NCBI RefSeq assembly: GCF_014218725.1
Contig: NZ_JABBJE010000002.1
Span: forward strand, 186,001-250,000
Direction of reading: 5' to 3'
DNA length: 64,000 nt
From: Brevundimonas huaxiensis
GTDB lineage: Bacteria; Pseudomonadota; Alphaproteobacteria; Caulobacterales; Caulobacteraceae
Made by a program: the position numbers and the translations under genes. Below the pieces are notes generated by a model, which did not search any database, was not told the DNA's origin, and was given only the letters and a program-made list of their open reading frames with translations. Below, piece after piece: positions 1 through 10,610 of the stretch (its first letter is position 1; the number at the start of each line of letters is the position of its first letter).

Positions 1-1182
1 CGACAGACTGTCGCCGACACGCAGCACGCCGTGGTTCGGAATGCCGATCACGTCGCCGGCGAAAGCGTCGTCGGCCAGTTCGCGGTCCGAGGCGAAGAAC
101 ATGATCGGCGCATTGACCGACAGGGACTTGCCTGTGTTCTGCACCTTCAGCTTCATGCCACGCTTGAAGGCGCCCGAGGCCATGCGGAACATGGCGATCC
201 GGTCGCGGTGGTTGGGATCCATGTTCGCCTGGACCTTGAAGACGAAGCCGGTGACTTCGTTCGATCCCGGTTCGACCTCGGTCTCGACGGGGGCGGGGGC
301 GTTGCGGGTCTCGGGCGGCGATTCCTTCTTCGCCTTCATCACCTTGGGCGCCGGGGCCCAGTCGCCGATGGCCTTCAGCAGTTCGTCGATGCCGAAGTGG
401 CGAAGCGCCGAGCCCCACAGCACCGGCGTCATGTGACCTTCTAGGAAGGCCTGACGGTCAAAGGCCGGATAGCCGCCCTCGACCAGTTCGACGGCCTCGG
501 CGAGGTTCTCCTGCTCGCCCGCCTCGAAATACTGCGCCGCCTGGTCCAGCGGCAGGGCGGCGGGGTGTTCGGGATCCTCGGCCGAACCGGCGGCCTTGCG
601 GGTATAGGGCTGGAACCGGCCGGTGCCGACCTCGACCATGCCGCGCAGGCGATTGCCGCTCTCGGCCGGCCACCAGATTGGGGCGGGGTCCAGCTGAAGG
701 CGCGACGCGATGTCGTCCAGCAGGGCCATCGGGTCCTGGGCCTCGCGGTCCAGCTTGTTGATGAAGGTGATGATCGGGATGTCGCGCAGCCGGCAGACCT
801 CGAACAGCTTCAGCGTCTGCGGCTCGATGCCCTTGGCGGCGTCCAGCACCATGATGGCGCAGTCGGCGGCGGTCAGGGTCCGATAGGTGTCTTCCGAGAA
901 ATCCTCGTGCCCAGGCGTATCGAGCAGGTTGAACATCTTGCCGTCGTGCTCGAACGTCATGACCGAGGCCGAGACCGAGATGCCCCGCTCCTTCTCGATC
1001 TTCATCCAGTCCGAACGGGTGCGCCGGTTCTCGCCCCGCGCCCGCACGGCGCCGGCCGCACGAATGGCGCCGCCGGCCAACAGGATGTGCTCGGTCAGGG
1101 TCGTCTTGCCCGCATCCGGGTGGGCGATGATGGCGAAGGTGCGACGGCGCGCCGCTTCTTCAGGCAGGGTCAAGGAGGACAT
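1..1182 (-). CDS. prfC: Peptide chain release factor 3 (partial, C-terminus outside window)
   Basis: RF3 is a cytoplasmic translational GTPase that recycles RF1 and RF2 from the ribosome after termination. The frame is open for 394 codons from an ATG at 1182 to the window edge, so the C-terminal part is missing. Near the N-terminus it reads IIAHPDAGKTTLTE (G1 P-loop), followed by RGISVS (G2 region), LDTPGHEDFSEDT (G3, with the FSEDTYR sequence typical of RF3 rather than EF-G) and INKLDR (G4). The segment from about residue 300 matches the start of the beta-barrel domain II (TGFVFKVQANMDPNHRDR). No clear Shine-Dalgarno sequence precedes the start. The next gene starts independently and is transcribed in the same direction. 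The identification is secure. Confidence 0.95.
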   Translation of the reverse strand, partial: MSSLTLPEEAARRRTFAIIAHPDAGKTTLTEHILLAGGAIRAAGAVRARGENRRTRSDWMKIEKERGISVSASVMTFEHDGKMFNLLDTPGHEDFSEDTYRTLTAADCAIMVLDAAKGIEPQTLKLFEVCRLRDIPIITFINKLDREAQDPMALLDDIASRLQLDPAPIWWPAESGNRLRGMVEVGTGRFQPYTRKAAGSAEDPEHPAALPLDQAAQYFEAGEQENLAEAVELVEGGYPAFDRQAFLEGHMTPVLWGSALRHFGIDELLKAIGDWAPAPKVMKAKKESPPETRNAPAPVETEVEPGSNEVTGFVFKVQANMDPNHRDRIAMFRMASGAFKRGMKLKVQNTGKSLSVNAPIMFFASDRELADDAFAGDVIGIPNHGVLRVGDSLS

Positions 1183-1213
1183 GGCGCGCGACTAACCCGC
1201 CGCGCGCCGAAAG

Positions 1214-2824
1214 TCACTCACTGGCGGGAGATGGGGCGGATTCCGGCGGTGTTTGCGGAGGGGTTTCCGGCTCCGACTCCGGTTCGCTGATCTGTGGCGT
1301 TTCGGCGTCTTGCGTAATTTCCGGCAAGGCCTGGCCCTTTTCGATGGCGGCGATCATGCCGCTTGCGAAGATGGAAGCGGCGCCGCCGTGGGGATTGTTC
1401 GCCACCGGTTTCAGCACCGCGATCGCCTCTTCCGGCTTGCCGGTTTTCACCAGGGCGTCCGCATAGGGGAAACGCACCGCCGCCAGTTGAGGGGCGCGAT
1501 CCAGCGCCAAGCCTAGGGTCAGCAGATCGTTTTCGTTGGGATAGCCGGGCTGGGTCCGGCGAAGTTCGGACAGCAGCATCAGGGTGCGGTAGTCGTTCTG
1601 ACCGGCTGCATAGGCGCGAGAGAGATAGCTGCGCGCCTGGACCCGCAACGCCTGAGCCTGGTCGTCGTCTTCGGCCTCGCGCGCTTGTTTGAGCCGCTCC
1701 TGCGCCAGGAACTGCAACGCTTCGACATGGTCCGGATTGATGTCCAGCAGGCGTTGAAGCGCACGTTCGCCGGCGGGGCGATCGCCGAAATGGAGACCGG
1801 CATGGCCGGCGGCGAGCAAGGCCAAAGGATCGTCGCCATGCTGGGCAGCCAGCCTGGCGACCTCTTGGCCCAAGGCCTGGCGATCTTCGTCGGGGACGCC
1901 GATCTTGAGCCGTTGATTGATGAGCAGAAGATCGTCGGCGGCGGGCGACAGTCGCGTGACGACGATGTCGGCCGTTGGAAACTGGCCGCTGAGCGTCCTG
2001 CCCATCAGGCGACCACGGGTGTAGCGTCGAAGCGCGACCTGAAGGTCACGCAACGACATTCCGGTTGCGGCCTCCATTGCAGGCACAGAATCCTCGCCGC
2101 CCGAAACGCGCTTCAGATAGTCTTCCAACTGCTCCAGGCGCGCAGGATCGCTGATGAACCAGTGGGTCAGCAGCCAGGCGATCGGATAGTAGGTCGCTTT
2201 TTGACTCTCGGATCGAACTTCACCCGGACGCTTGGTCAGCAGGACATCGAGCGGGATCCAGGTTTCGGCCATGATCCAGTAGGCGCGGTTCTGGTTGAAC
2301 TGGCCGAGTTGAACTTTCCGATCTCGGACGTCGATGTCCGCGGTCATATAGTATTCGGCAAAGCCTTCGACGAACCACGCCGGGTAGGACCCAGGGAAGT
2401 TGCCCAGCATGTAATGGTGGGCGTATTCATGCATCAGGATGTCGTCGCCTGACATCCCGCCGTCGCCGTCGCCCCTGATGGCGACCGCAAAGATATCCTC
2501 TTCTGTCGGGAAGTAGGTGCCCATCGTGTTTTCACCGCTCTGCGGGTGCACACGCGTCAGACCTCGGCGACCGCCGACGAGATAGATCGGCATCTTGCGC
2601 TGCGGCTCATCCGACATCGAGCCGCCGTGTCGGACCTGCATGACACGATCGAAAATCTCGAGTTTCTGAACGTAATCGCGCAGGGCGCGCTCGCCGCCGT
2701 CGCTATAGACGATGAAGCGTTCGCTTTCAGCCCGCAGCCAGTCCGCCCGCGCCGGCAGGGCCGTTGCGGCCAAAACGAAAGACCCCAGCGCCGCAATGGC
2801 GCTGGTTACAACACTCAAACGCAT
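1214..2824 (-). CDS. Secreted gluzincin-like protein with TPR-type C-terminal half
   Basis: This is a protein of about 536 aa with an N-terminal signal peptide ending near ALPARA. Residues about 30-160 resemble DUF1570-type metallopeptidase-like domains. HEYAHH (about 132-137) is followed by WFVEGFAEYY, the HExxH...E arrangement of gluzincins, so the zinc site looks complete. The C-terminal half is alpha-helical with TPR-like repeats (for example DINPDHVEALQFLAQERL). The last 30 residues are rich in Pro, Glu and Ser. I chose the ATG at 2824 because the signal peptide begins there; an in-frame ATG at 2863 would add 13 residues. It is probably periplasmic. The substrate is unknown, and protease activity is inferred from the motif only. 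Confidence 0.7.
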   Translation of the reverse strand: MRLSVVTSAIAALGSFVLAATALPARADWLRAESERFIVYSDGGERALRDYVQKLEIFDRVMQVRHGGSMSDEPQRKMPIYLVGGRRGLTRVHPQSGENTMGTYFPTEEDIFAVAIRGDGDGGMSGDDILMHEYAHHYMLGNFPGSYPAWFVEGFAEYYMTADIDVRDRKVQLGQFNQNRAYWIMAETWIPLDVLLTKRPGEVRSESQKATYYPIAWLLTHWFISDPARLEQLEDYLKRVSGGEDSVPAMEAATGMSLRDLQVALRRYTRGRLMGRTLSGQFPTADIVVTRLSPAADDLLLINQRLKIGVPDEDRQALGQEVARLAAQHGDDPLALLAAGHAGLHFGDRPAGERALQRLLDINPDHVEALQFLAQERLKQAREAEDDDQAQALRVQARSYLSRAYAAGQNDYRTLMLLSELRRTQPGYPNENDLLTLGLALDRAPQLAAVRFPYADALVKTGKPEEAIAVLKPVANNPHGGAASIFASGMIAAIEKGQALPEITQDAETPQISEPESEPETPPQTPPESAPSPASE

Positions 2825-3024
2825 ACAATCAGTCCCGAACATCTCTTGGGCGCAAGGGTGCAACTTCCACGCGCCGCCGTCCAGCGGATAGGTCTAAAGC
2901 AAATAACCCCTCGCCATGAAGGGCTATCGGAGTCATGCTCGGTTCTGGAGGAGACGATCAGGCCGTCAGAGTCCGACGCTCCCCTCCCGGATCGATCCGG
3001 GATCATAGGGAAAGGACAAGGACG

Positions 3025-3171
3025 ATGGCTGTCATCCATCCGCAAGACCGTATCGCCCATGCGCCGCGTGAGCGGGCGCCGCTGCATCCGGCGGTGGGGC
3101 TGGTCGTCGGCTTCGGCTTCATCGTAGCCGTGGCGACGCTGGTCCATGTGGTGTTCAACGCCGTCCTCTGA
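3025..3171 (+). CDS. Small single-pass membrane protein
   Basis: This gene encodes 48 aa. A charged N-terminal stretch (MAVIHPQDRIAHAPRERAP) is followed by one hydrophobic helix (GLVVGFGFIVAVATLVHVVF) that reaches almost to the C-terminus. The ATG at 3025 follows a purine-rich AAGGACAAGGACG. An upstream in-frame start at 2935 would add about 30 residues unlike a protein N-terminus. It stands alone between two minus-strand genes. I do not recognise a family. It is a plausible inner-membrane microprotein of unknown role. Confidence 0.6.
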   Translation: MAVIHPQDRIAHAPRERAPLHPAVGLVVGFGFIVAVATLVHVVFNAVL

Positions 3172-3189
3172 CGGCGTTTCAGGTCGCGA

Positions 3190-3564
3190 TCAGGCGGCCA
3201 GGCGGTTCCAGACGGCGCGGTCGGCAGAGACGGCGTCGAGGCGACGGCCCTTGGCCTGAAGCTGGCGCATCACCTGTTCGGGCAGGGTGCAGAAGCGCGG
3301 CTCGACCAGGTCCGGATTGCAGGCGGCGGCCGGCGCCGCGAACAGGGCGGCGTTCACGTCGGGGCTGCGCTCGGCGATCAGCCAGGCCAAGCGACGGGCG
3401 CGTTCGGGATCGTTGCGGTGAAGCAGTGGGTCCTCGGCGAACAGTTCGCAGCCCAGTTCCAGCAGATAGTCCAGACCCAGCTTCTCGAACCGGCGCGCGT
3501 CGGCGGGCGTGACCGGGCAGGCCTCGTCCAGGTCGAACACGACGTCGTTCAGAAGAAACAGCAT
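3190..3564 (-). CDS. Hypothetical protein, 124 aa
   Basis: The frame stays open far upstream against malate synthase, but that part is antisense low-complexity translation. The believable protein starts at the ATG at 3564 (MLFLLNDVVFDLDE) and has a normal soluble composition with no signal peptide or membrane helix. It contains DARRFEKLGLDYLLELGCELFAEDP and ends in DRAVWNRLAA. No Shine-Dalgarno sequence is obvious; a GTG three codons upstream is an alternative start. It is divergent from glcB with about 230 bp between them. I do not recognise the family. Confidence 0.6.
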   Translation of the reverse strand: MLFLLNDVVFDLDEACPVTPADARRFEKLGLDYLLELGCELFAEDPLLHRNDPERARRLAWLIAERSPDVNAALFAAPAAACNPDLVEPRFCTLPEQVMRQLQAKGRRLDAVSADRAVWNRLAA

Positions 3565-3792
3565 GGGCGAGACGCTCGACTGACCGGACGCCAGTTCGTC
3601 CGTAAGCTCACAATAGGCGCCGTCGCTTGCGGTCCCGTTCACGGACGCGGTTAAGCGTTTGTGACCAGCCGGCTGTCGCCCTGGACAAAAAGCGACGGCG
3701 ATGACGCGACGTGACCCTTGCGCCGGTGTCCGGCCTCGGCTTACCTGATCACGCATTGTTACAGGCCGGCGTCGCGCCGGAGAGAGGCCGTC

Positions 3793-5937
3793 ATGACGAC
3801 CCATGAAGATCGCGCCGGGCTGAAGGTCGCGGGCGAATTGATCGCCCTGATCGAGCAGGACGTGCTGCCGGGGCTGGGGCTTGATGCGACGGCCTTCTGG
3901 AGCGGAGCGGCGGCGATCTTCGAGCGGTTCGCGCCCGAGAACCGGGCGCTGCTGGAACGACGCGACGCCTTGCAGGCGCAGATCGACGACTGGCATCGGG
4001 CGCGGCGGGGCCAGCCCTATGATGTGGCGGCGTCGCAGGCGTTTATGAAAGAGATCGGCTATCTGGTCGAGGAGCCGGCGCCGTTCACGATCGGGACTGA
4101 AGGCGTGGACGCCGAGATCGCGCGCATGGCCGGGCCGCAGCTGGTCGTGCCGGTGCTGAACGCCCGCTTTCTGCTGAACGCCGCCAATGCGCGGTGGGGC
4201 AGCCTTTATGACGCGCTTTACGGCACGGATGCTTTGGGCGACTTGCCGGCCGGCGGCGGCTATGACGCGGCGCGCGGCGCGCGGGTTGTGGCGCGGGCCA
4301 AGGCCTTTCTGGACGAGGCGGCGCCGCTGGCGGAGGGATCGCATACGGATGTCGCCGGCTGGTCGGTGATCGACGGCGCGTTGTCGCCTGCGCTGAAGGA
4401 TGCGGGACAGTTCGTCGGCTTTACGGGCGAGGCCAGCGCGCCCGCCTCGATCCTGCTGGTCAACAACGGTCTGCACATTGAACTGGTGATCGACCGCAGC
4501 CATTCGGTGGGGCGCACCGATGCGGCGGGGCTGGCGGACGTGGTGCTCGAATCGGCCCTGTCGACCATCGTCGATTTGGAGGATTCCGTGGCGGCCGTCG
4601 ATGCGGCCGACAAGGCCGAGGCCTATCGCAACTGGCTGGGTCTGATGCGCGGCGACCTGTCGGCGACGTTCAAGAAGGGCGGCGAGACCCTGACCCGCGC
4701 TCTAGAGCCGGATCGCCAGTGGACCACGCCGGACGGGTCCTCGGTGATCCTGAAGGGGCGCAGCCTGCTGTTCGTGCGCAATGTCGGGCATCTGATGACG
4801 ACCCCGGCCATTCGTCTGGCGGACGGGTCGGAGGCGCCCGAGGGGATCATGGACGCGATCGTGACCAGCCTGATCGCACTGTATGACATCAAGGGGCTAG
4901 GCGGGTTCGGCAACAGCGCGACCGGCTCGGTCTATATCGTGAAACCCAAGATGCACGGGCCGGACGAAGCCGCCTTCACGGACCGTCTGTTCGATGCAGT
5001 CGAGGACCTGCTGGCCCTGCCGCGCCATGCGATCAAGGTCGGGGTGATGGACGAAGAACGGCGGACGTCAGCCAATCTGGCGGCCTGCATTCAGGCGGTG
5101 AAGGACCGGATCGTCTTCATCAACACCGGCTTCCTGGACCGCACAGGCGACGAGATTCACACGGCCATGCAGGCCGGGCCGGTGGTGCGAAAGGCCGACA
5201 TCAAGTCCAGCGCCTGGATCGCGGCCTATGAGGCGAGAAACGTCGCCATCGGCCTGAAATGCGGCCTGTCGGGCAAGGCCCAGATCGGCAAGGGGATGTG
5301 GGCGGCGCCGGACCGGATGGCGGACATGCTGGAGCAGAAGATCGGCCATCCGAAGACCGGCGCGAACACCGCCTGGACCCCCTCGCCGACGGCGGCGACC
5401 CTGCACGCGCTGCACTATCATGCGGTCGATGTGTTCGCGGTCCAGAAGGAGGTGGCCGGGCGCGAGACGCCGGGGCTGGAGGCCTTGCTGACCCCGCCGC
5501 TGGCGAACGGCGCCAACTGGTCCGAGGAGGAGGTGGCGGCCGAGCTGGACAACAACGCCCAGGGCATACTTGGCTATGTCGTGCGCTGGATCGATCAGGG
5601 GGTGGGGTGTTCCAAGGTGCCGGACATCCACGACATCGGCCTGATGGAGGACCGGGCGACGCTGCGGATCAGTTCGCAGCATATCGCCAACTGGCTGCTG
5701 CACGGGGTCTGTACGGCCGATCAGGTCGAGGCGGCCTTCCAGCGCATGGCGGCCAAGGTCGATGGTCAGAATGCGGGCGATCCGCTGTATCGGCCGATGG
5801 CGGCGGACCCGGAGAACAGTCTGGCCTATCAGGCGGCGCGGGCGCTGGTGTTCGAAGGCGTCGATCAGCCGAACGGCTATACCGAGCCGTTGCTGCATGC
5901 CTGGCGGTTGAAGGCCAAGGCGGCTCAGTCCGTCTGA
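3793..5937 (+). CDS. glcB: Malate synthase G
   Basis: This enzyme condenses glyoxylate with acetyl-CoA to malate and completes the glyoxylate bypass for growth on C2 compounds and fatty acids. The protein is 714 aa, close to the usual size of isoform G. Family landmarks include [43 protein letters not shown] and a C-terminal PHDIGLM-like segment ([18 protein letters not shown]) typical of the catalytic region. The start at 3793 has AGAGAGG just upstream; reading further upstream gives an unlikely N-terminus. Its 3' end overlaps the convergent mechanosensitive channel gene by 13 bp. No isocitrate lyase gene is in this window. Confidence 0.95.
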   Translation: MTTHEDRAGLKVAGELIALIEQDVLPGLGLDATAFWSGAAAIFERFAPENRALLERRDALQAQIDDWHRARRGQPYDVAASQAFMKEIGYLVEEPAPFTIGTEGVDAEIARMAGPQLVVPVLNARFLLNAANARWGSLYDALYGTDALGDLPAGGGYDAARGARVVARAKAFLDEAAPLAEGSHTDVAGWSVIDGALSPALKDAGQFVGFTGEASAPASILLVNNGLHIELVIDRSHSVGRTDAAGLADVVLESALSTIVDLEDSVAAVDAADKAEAYRNWLGLMRGDLSATFKKGGETLTRALEPDRQWTTPDGSSVILKGRSLLFVRNVGHLMTTPAIRLADGSEAPEGIMDAIVTSLIALYDIKGLGGFGNSATGSVYIVKPKMHGPDEAAFTDRLFDAVEDLLALPRHAIKVGVMDEERRTSANLAACIQAVKDRIVFINTGFLDRTGDEIHTAMQAGPVVRKADIKSSAWIAAYEARNVAIGLKCGLSGKAQIGKGMWAAPDRMADMLEQKIGHPKTGANTAWTPSPTAATLHALHYHAVDVFAVQKEVAGRETPGLEALLTPPLANGANWSEEEVAAELDNNAQGILGYVVRWIDQGVGCSKVPDIHDIGLMEDRATLRISSQHIANWLLHGVCTADQVEAAFQRMAAKVDGQNAGDPLYRPMAADPENSLAYQAARALVFEGVDQPNGYTEPLLHAWRLKAKAAQSV

Positions 5938-6974
5938 CGGGCCCTGGGCGGAGCGAGCGGTTCCGGCATCTCCGCTTCATCGTTGGCCATGACGTCGTCG
6001 GCGGCGTCGTTGGCGGTTCGGGCGGGACTTTGCGGCCCGGTCGGTCGCGGCGGTGAGCCGGCGCCGTAGCCGAGGCGCTTCAAAGCCTCCTCGCCGTCCA
6101 AGCCGAAGGCGGTGCGCAGGCGAAGATCGGTCTGGGGCACCGGCACCTCGACGCCTGCTGCGTCCAGGGCGTCGGCGATCAGCCAAGTGTAGGCCGCGTG
6201 CATGGCCGCCGGGCGTTTGACGGCGTCGCGCGTCGGCCAGACCACCAGTTCGAACGACAGACCCCGATCGCCGAAGGCCACCAGCCAGACCTGGCTCTTG
6301 CGGGCCTCCGTCTCGGGCAGGGTGAAGGGGCTGGCGCGGGCGGCGGCCAGAACCGCGTCGCGCACCTGTCCCCGGTCCGAACCATAGGCGACGGTGAAGG
6401 GGACATGGATGCGGCGGGTGTCGCCCTTCATCGTCCAGTTGGTGACGGGCTGTTCGATGAAGCGCGAGTTGGCCACCAGGACATTGACGTTGTCGTTGGT
6501 GCGGACGCGGGTGGCGCGCGGGCCGATCTCCATGATGGCGCCGCGAATGCCGATGTCCTCGATCTCGATATAGTCGCCGACCGACACCATCCGGTCGAAG
6601 ATCAGGAACAGGCCTGAAACGAACTCCTTGACCACCCCCTGAAGCCCCAGGCCGACACCGATGCCCAGCGCGCCGGCGAAGACCGTCAGAGACGACAGGT
6701 TCAGCCCCGCCGCCGACAGGGCTGACATGACCCCCACGACGATGATGCCGTAGCCGGCCAGACGCTCCAGCAGATAGATCGCCTGACGGCTGCGGTCCGA
6801 GCGTTCGCGCACCCGGCGCAGCGACCGCGTCACCAGCCAATGGGCCGCGAAGGCGATCAGCAGGATCACGCCCGCGCTGACCAGACCGCCCAGCGTCAGA
6901 TTGATCCCGGCGATGCGGGCGATCTGCGACTGCTCGATGGTGTCGAGGCCCAGCTTCTGGATCGGATTGGTCAT
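5925..6974 (-). CDS. MscS-family mechanosensitive ion channel
   Basis: This is an inner-membrane small-conductance channel that relieves hypo-osmotic stress. The 349 aa contain three predicted hydrophobic helices in the first 130 residues. The third is the pore helix, rich in Gly and Ala ([17 protein letters not shown]), followed by [14 protein letters not shown] and the beta-domain signature [20 protein letters not shown], then [15 protein letters not shown]. These are the classical MscS motifs. The C-terminal tail of about 50 residues is Pro- and acid-rich and probably disordered. Its 3' end overlaps the 3' end of glcB on the other strand. Family assignment is firm; which MscS paralogue it corresponds to is not clear. 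Confidence 0.9.
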   Translation of the reverse strand: MTNPIQKLGLDTIEQSQIARIAGINLTLGGLVSAGVILLIAFAAHWLVTRSLRRVRERSDRSRQAIYLLERLAGYGIIVVGVMSALSAAGLNLSSLTVFAGALGIGVGLGLQGVVKEFVSGLFLIFDRMVSVGDYIEIEDIGIRGAIMEIGPRATRVRTNDNVNVLVANSRFIEQPVTNWTMKGDTRRIHVPFTVAYGSDRGQVRDAVLAAARASPFTLPETEARKSQVWLVAFGDRGLSFELVVWPTRDAVKRPAAMHAAYTWLIADALDAAGVEVPVPQTDLRLRTAFGLDGEEALKRLGYGAGSPPRPTGPQSPARTANDAADDVMANDEAEMPEPLAPPRARQTD

Positions 6975-7014
6975 CAGTTCCTAGAGCGTCCGACGAACGG
7001 TCAAGGTTCCGAAC

Positions 7015-8928
7015 CTAGATGGCGAAGTCCTCGGTCGAGAAGCGCCCATCCAGCCAGGCGACGATACGCTCGGCGGCGTCCTCGGGCGACATGGTGGTGG
7101 TGTCCACGACGATCTCGGGCGTCTCGGGGGCTTCGTAGGGGCTGTCGATGCCGGTGAAGTTCTTGAGTTCTCCCGCGCGGGCCTTCTTGTACAGGCCCTT
7201 GACGTCGCGTGCTTCGGCCACCGCCAAGGGCGTATCGACATGGACCTCGACAAACTCGCCCTCGCCCAGCAGGTCACGGGCCAGGCGGCGTTCGGCGCGG
7301 AAGGGCGAGATGAAGCTGACCAAGACGATCAGGCCCGCGTCCACCATCAGTTTCGACACCTCGGCGACGCGGCGGATGTTTTCAACCCGGTCCTCCTCGG
7401 TGAAGCCCAGGTCGCGGTTCAGGCCGTGGCGGACGTTGTCGCCGTCCAGCAGATAGGTGTGGCGACCGTCGGCGTGCAGCCGCTTTTCCACCAGATCGGC
7501 GATGGTCGATTTGCCGGCGCCTGACAGGCCGGTCAGCCAAATGACGCGGCCCATCTGGTTCTTGATGGCTGCCCGAGCGTCCTTGTCGACCGACAGAGCC
7601 TGCCAATGGATGTTGTGGGCGCGACGCAGGGCGAAGTGCAGCAAACCCGCCCCGACCGTGCGGTTTGAGATCCGGTCGATCAGGATGAAGCCGCCCAGGT
7701 CCTTATTCTCGGCATAGGAAGCGAAGGCGACGGGGGCGTCCAGCGACAGTTTGCAGACGCCGATTTCATTCAGTTCCAGCCGCTTGGCCGGTTGTTGCTC
7801 CAGAGTATTGACGTTCACCTTGTGCTTGGGCTCGGTGATGGTGGCGCCCACCAGCTTTGCGCCGATCTTGAGCAGGTAAGGGCGACCCGGCAGCAGGGGC
7901 TCGTCGTCCATCCAGACCACGGTGGCCTCGAACTGGTCGGCTGCCTCGGGCGGCGCGTCGGCGGAGGCCAGCACGTCGCCGCGCGAGACGTCGATCTCGT
8001 CGTCCAAGGTCAGGGTGATCGACTGACCAGCGACGGCCAAGCTCAAGTCGCCGTCGGCGGTGACGATGCGGGCGACGGTCGAAGTCTTGCCGGACGGCAG
8101 GACGCGTACCGGATCGCCGGGGCGCACGGTCCCGGCGGCGATCTGGCCGGAGAAGCCGCGGAAGTCGAGATTGGGCCGGTTGACCCACTGCACCGGCAGG
8201 TGGAACGGATCGGCCTGAAGAGCGTCGCCGACCTCCAACGTTTCCAAGAGGTGCATCAGCGGCGGGCCGGCGTACCAGGGCGAGTGGGCGCTGGGTTCGG
8301 TGATGTTGTCGCCGCGCAGGGCCGACATCGGGATGGCGTCGAAGGCCTGAAGCCCGATCTGGTCGGCGAAGGCGGAGAAGTCGGCGACGATGGCGTCGAA
8401 GACGGACTGGGACCAGCCCATCAGGTCCATCTTGTTCACCGCCAGGATGACGTGGCGGATCCCCAGCAGGCTGACGAGATAGGCGTGGCGGCGGGTCTGG
8501 GTCAGCACCCCGCGCCGGGCGTCGATCAGGATGACGGCGGCGTCGGCGGTCGAGGCGCCGGTGACCATGTTGCGGGTGTACTGTTCGTGGCCCGGCGTAT
8601 CGGCGACGATGAACTTCCGCTTCTCGGTCGAGAAGAAGCGATAGGCGACGTCGATGGTGATGCCTTGTTCCCGCTCGGCGGCCAGGCCGTCGACCAGAAG
8701 AGCGAAGTCGATGTCGCCACCCTGGGTGCCGACGCGGCGACTGTCCGCTTCCAGCGCCGCCATCTGATCCTCGAAGATCATCTTGGAATCGTAGAGCAGC
8801 CGCCCGATCAGGGTGGACTTGCCGTCGTCCACGCTGCCGCAGGTGATGACGCGCAGCAGGCTCTTGTGCTGGTGGGCGTCCAGATAGGCGTCGATGTCGC
8901 GCGCGATCAGATCCGATTGGTGGGCCAT
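7015..8928 (-). CDS. cysNC: Bifunctional sulfate adenylyltransferase subunit 1 / adenylylsulfate kinase
   Basis: This fused enzyme works with CysD to make APS from sulfate and ATP (GTPase-driven), then phosphorylates APS to PAPS for sulfate assimilation. Residues about 25-440 are the CysN part: [15 protein letters not shown] (G1), [17 protein letters not shown] (G3) and NKMDL (G4), followed by EF-Tu-like barrels. From about residue 465 the CysC kinase begins with [12 protein letters not shown], followed by [16 protein letters not shown] and the lid region [16 protein letters not shown]. Total length is 637 aa, as expected for the fusion. It is translationally coupled to cysD: the cysD TGA shares its A with this ATG. 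Confidence 0.95.
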   Translation of the reverse strand: MAHQSDLIARDIDAYLDAHQHKSLLRVITCGSVDDGKSTLIGRLLYDSKMIFEDQMAALEADSRRVGTQGGDIDFALLVDGLAAEREQGITIDVAYRFFSTEKRKFIVADTPGHEQYTRNMVTGASTADAAVILIDARRGVLTQTRRHAYLVSLLGIRHVILAVNKMDLMGWSQSVFDAIVADFSAFADQIGLQAFDAIPMSALRGDNITEPSAHSPWYAGPPLMHLLETLEVGDALQADPFHLPVQWVNRPNLDFRGFSGQIAAGTVRPGDPVRVLPSGKTSTVARIVTADGDLSLAVAGQSITLTLDDEIDVSRGDVLASADAPPEAADQFEATVVWMDDEPLLPGRPYLLKIGAKLVGATITEPKHKVNVNTLEQQPAKRLELNEIGVCKLSLDAPVAFASYAENKDLGGFILIDRISNRTVGAGLLHFALRRAHNIHWQALSVDKDARAAIKNQMGRVIWLTGLSGAGKSTIADLVEKRLHADGRHTYLLDGDNVRHGLNRDLGFTEEDRVENIRRVAEVSKLMVDAGLIVLVSFISPFRAERRLARDLLGEGEFVEVHVDTPLAVAEARDVKGLYKKARAGELKNFTGIDSPYEAPETPEIVVDTTTMSPEDAAERIVAWLDGRFSTEDFAI

Positions 8929-9869
8929 CAGAAATAGCCCTCCTGCTTCTTCTTCTCCATCGAGGCGGACTGGTCGTGGTCGATCATCCGGCCTTGCCGC
9001 TCCGAGGTGGTGGTCAGAAGCATTTCCTGAATGACCTCGGGCAGGGTCGCGGCCGTGCTCTCGACCGACCCGGTCAAAGGGTAGCAGCCCAGGGTGCGGA
9101 AACGGACGGACTTCATCTGCGGCGTCTCGCCGGGGCGCAGCCGGAACCGGTCATCATCGACCATGATCAGGGCACCGTCGCGCTCCACCACCGGCCGTTC
9201 GGCGGCCAGATAGAGCGGCACGATGGGGATCCGTTCCAGGTGGATGTATTGCCAGACGTCCAACTCGGTCCAGTTTGAGATCGGGAAGACGCGGATGCTC
9301 TCACCGGGCTTTTTGCGCGTGTTGTAGAGCCGCCAGAGTTCGGGGCGCTGGTTCTTGGGGTCCCAGCGGTGTTCGGCGGTGCGGAAGGAGAAGATGCGTT
9401 CCTTGGCGCGCGACTTCTCCTCGTCGCGGCGGGCGCCGCCGAAGGCCGCGTCGAAACCGTAATGGTTCAGGGCCTGTTTCAGACCTTCGGTCTTCCACAA
9501 GTCCGTGTGCAGGGCCGAGCCGTGATCGAACGGGTTGATGCCGCGTGCGAGGGCGTCGGGGTTCTGGTGGACCAGCAGTTCGACGCCCAGATCGGCGGCC
9601 GCCTGTTCCCGCATGGCGTACATGGCGCGGAACTTCCACGTCGTGTCGACGTGCAGCAGCGGAAAGGGCGGCCTGGACGGATAGAAGGCCTTCTTCGCCA
9701 GATGCAGCATGACGGCTGAATCCTTGCCGATCGAATAGAGCATGACCGGGCGCTCGGCCTCGGCCGCCACCTCGCGCAGGATGTGGATGCTCTCGGCCTC
9801 CAGGCGCTGAAGGTGCGTCAGGCGCGGCGCGGACAGGGTTGGGTTCGCAGTCAGAATGGCAGTATCCAC
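8928..9869 (-). CDS. cysD: Sulfate adenylyltransferase subunit 2
   Basis: CysD is the catalytic subunit of the CysDN ATP sulfurylase; it is an ATP pyrophosphatase-type enzyme. The protein is 313 aa. The PP-loop is seen as [16 protein letters not shown], followed by [30 protein letters not shown] and [16 protein letters not shown] place the start at the GTG at 9869, which has GGAGA seven bases upstream and gives an N-terminus ([15 protein letters not shown]) matching family length; the frame is open further upstream, but that translation looks like noise. The 1-nt stop/start overlap (TGATG) with cysNC shows an operon. About 180 bp separate it from the divergent lipocalin gene, so the promoter lies there. 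Confidence 0.93.
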   Translation of the reverse strand: MDTAILTANPTLSAPRLTHLQRLEAESIHILREVAAEAERPVMLYSIGKDSAVMLHLAKKAFYPSRPPFPLLHVDTTWKFRAMYAMREQAAADLGVELLVHQNPDALARGINPFDHGSALHTDLWKTEGLKQALNHYGFDAAFGGARRDEEKSRAKERIFSFRTAEHRWDPKNQRPELWRLYNTRKKPGESIRVFPISNWTELDVWQYIHLERIPIVPLYLAAERPVVERDGALIMVDDDRFRLRPGETPQMKSVRFRTLGCYPLTGSVESTAATLPEVIQEMLLTTTSERQGRMIDHDQSASMEKKKQEGYF

Positions 9870-10046
9870 CGAGGGTCTCCGTCGAGCGGAGGTGACAACG
9901 CCAATGTGCGACGTAAGACAAGCGATTGATACTGCCACGTCCTGTGAGATTTCCGACCTGACGGGCAAGAGGTCCAAGAACAGCGTTGTGACGTAGAGGA
10001 ACCAGGGTCGCGGAAAGCGGCTTATGGCATCAAAACGGAAACGCCC

Positions 10047-10598
10047 ATGTCCAGCCTGAAATCCCTCGCCGCATCCGCCGCCGCCGCGATCGCGCTGGCT
10101 GGCTGCGTGACCGCGCCGTCCCCATCCGAATATCGCGCGCCGCAGCCGGCCAAGCCGGTGGACGTGCAGCGTCTGTGGTCCGGGCGCTGGCACGAGATCG
10201 CCCGCCTGCCGGATCGGCTGACCGACGGCTGCGTCGCCGGCGCGTCGATCTATACGCCGGTCGAGGGCACGCGGGTCGATGTGCGCGACACCTGCCAGGT
10301 CGGCACGCCGGACGGCAAGGAAAAGGCCATCGGCGGACGGGGCGAAATCCTTGATCCGGGCACGAACGCAAAACTCAGGGTGAGATATCTGGCCGGTTTC
10401 GTGACCTGGGACTATTGGGTGCTGGATCGGGCGGACGACTACAGCTGGTTCATCTCGGCCGATCCGACCTTCAATCGCCTGTTCATCTACACGCGTGAAC
10501 TGCCCAGCGAGCAGCAGGTGCGCGCCTTGACCGAACGGGCGCGGGCCCTCGGATACGACGTCAGTCGTCTGGAGTTCCCGGCCCAACCGGCGCGGTAA
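10047..10598 (+). CDS. Lipocalin family lipoprotein (Blc-like)
   Basis: This 183-aa protein has a lipoprotein signal with lipobox LAGC near residue 20, so it is probably anchored in the outer membrane. The lipocalin signature is visible as [15 protein letters not shown] (the G-x-W motif), with a beta-rich body ([23 protein letters not shown]) and the conserved segment [19 protein letters not shown]. Bacterial Blc proteins bind fatty acids and lysophospholipids. The next gene starts 12 bp downstream in the same direction, which suggests co-transcription. Confidence 0.85.
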   Translation: MSSLKSLAASAAAAIALAGCVTAPSPSEYRAPQPAKPVDVQRLWSGRWHEIARLPDRLTDGCVAGASIYTPVEGTRVDVRDTCQVGTPDGKEKAIGGRGEILDPGTNAKLRVRYLAGFVTWDYWVLDRADDYSWFISADPTFNRLFIYTRELPSEQQVRALTERARALGYDVSRLEFPAQPAR

Positions 10599-10610
10599 GG
10601 ATCAAAGGCC

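Noticed and set aside
565..1290. Plus-strand open frame opposite prfC
   Set aside because: Antisense image of the release factor 3 gene, with no protein-like features.
3565..4503. Upstream extension of the hypothetical gene at 3190
   Set aside because: It runs antisense through glcB and is rich in Arg and Gln. The believable start is at 3564.
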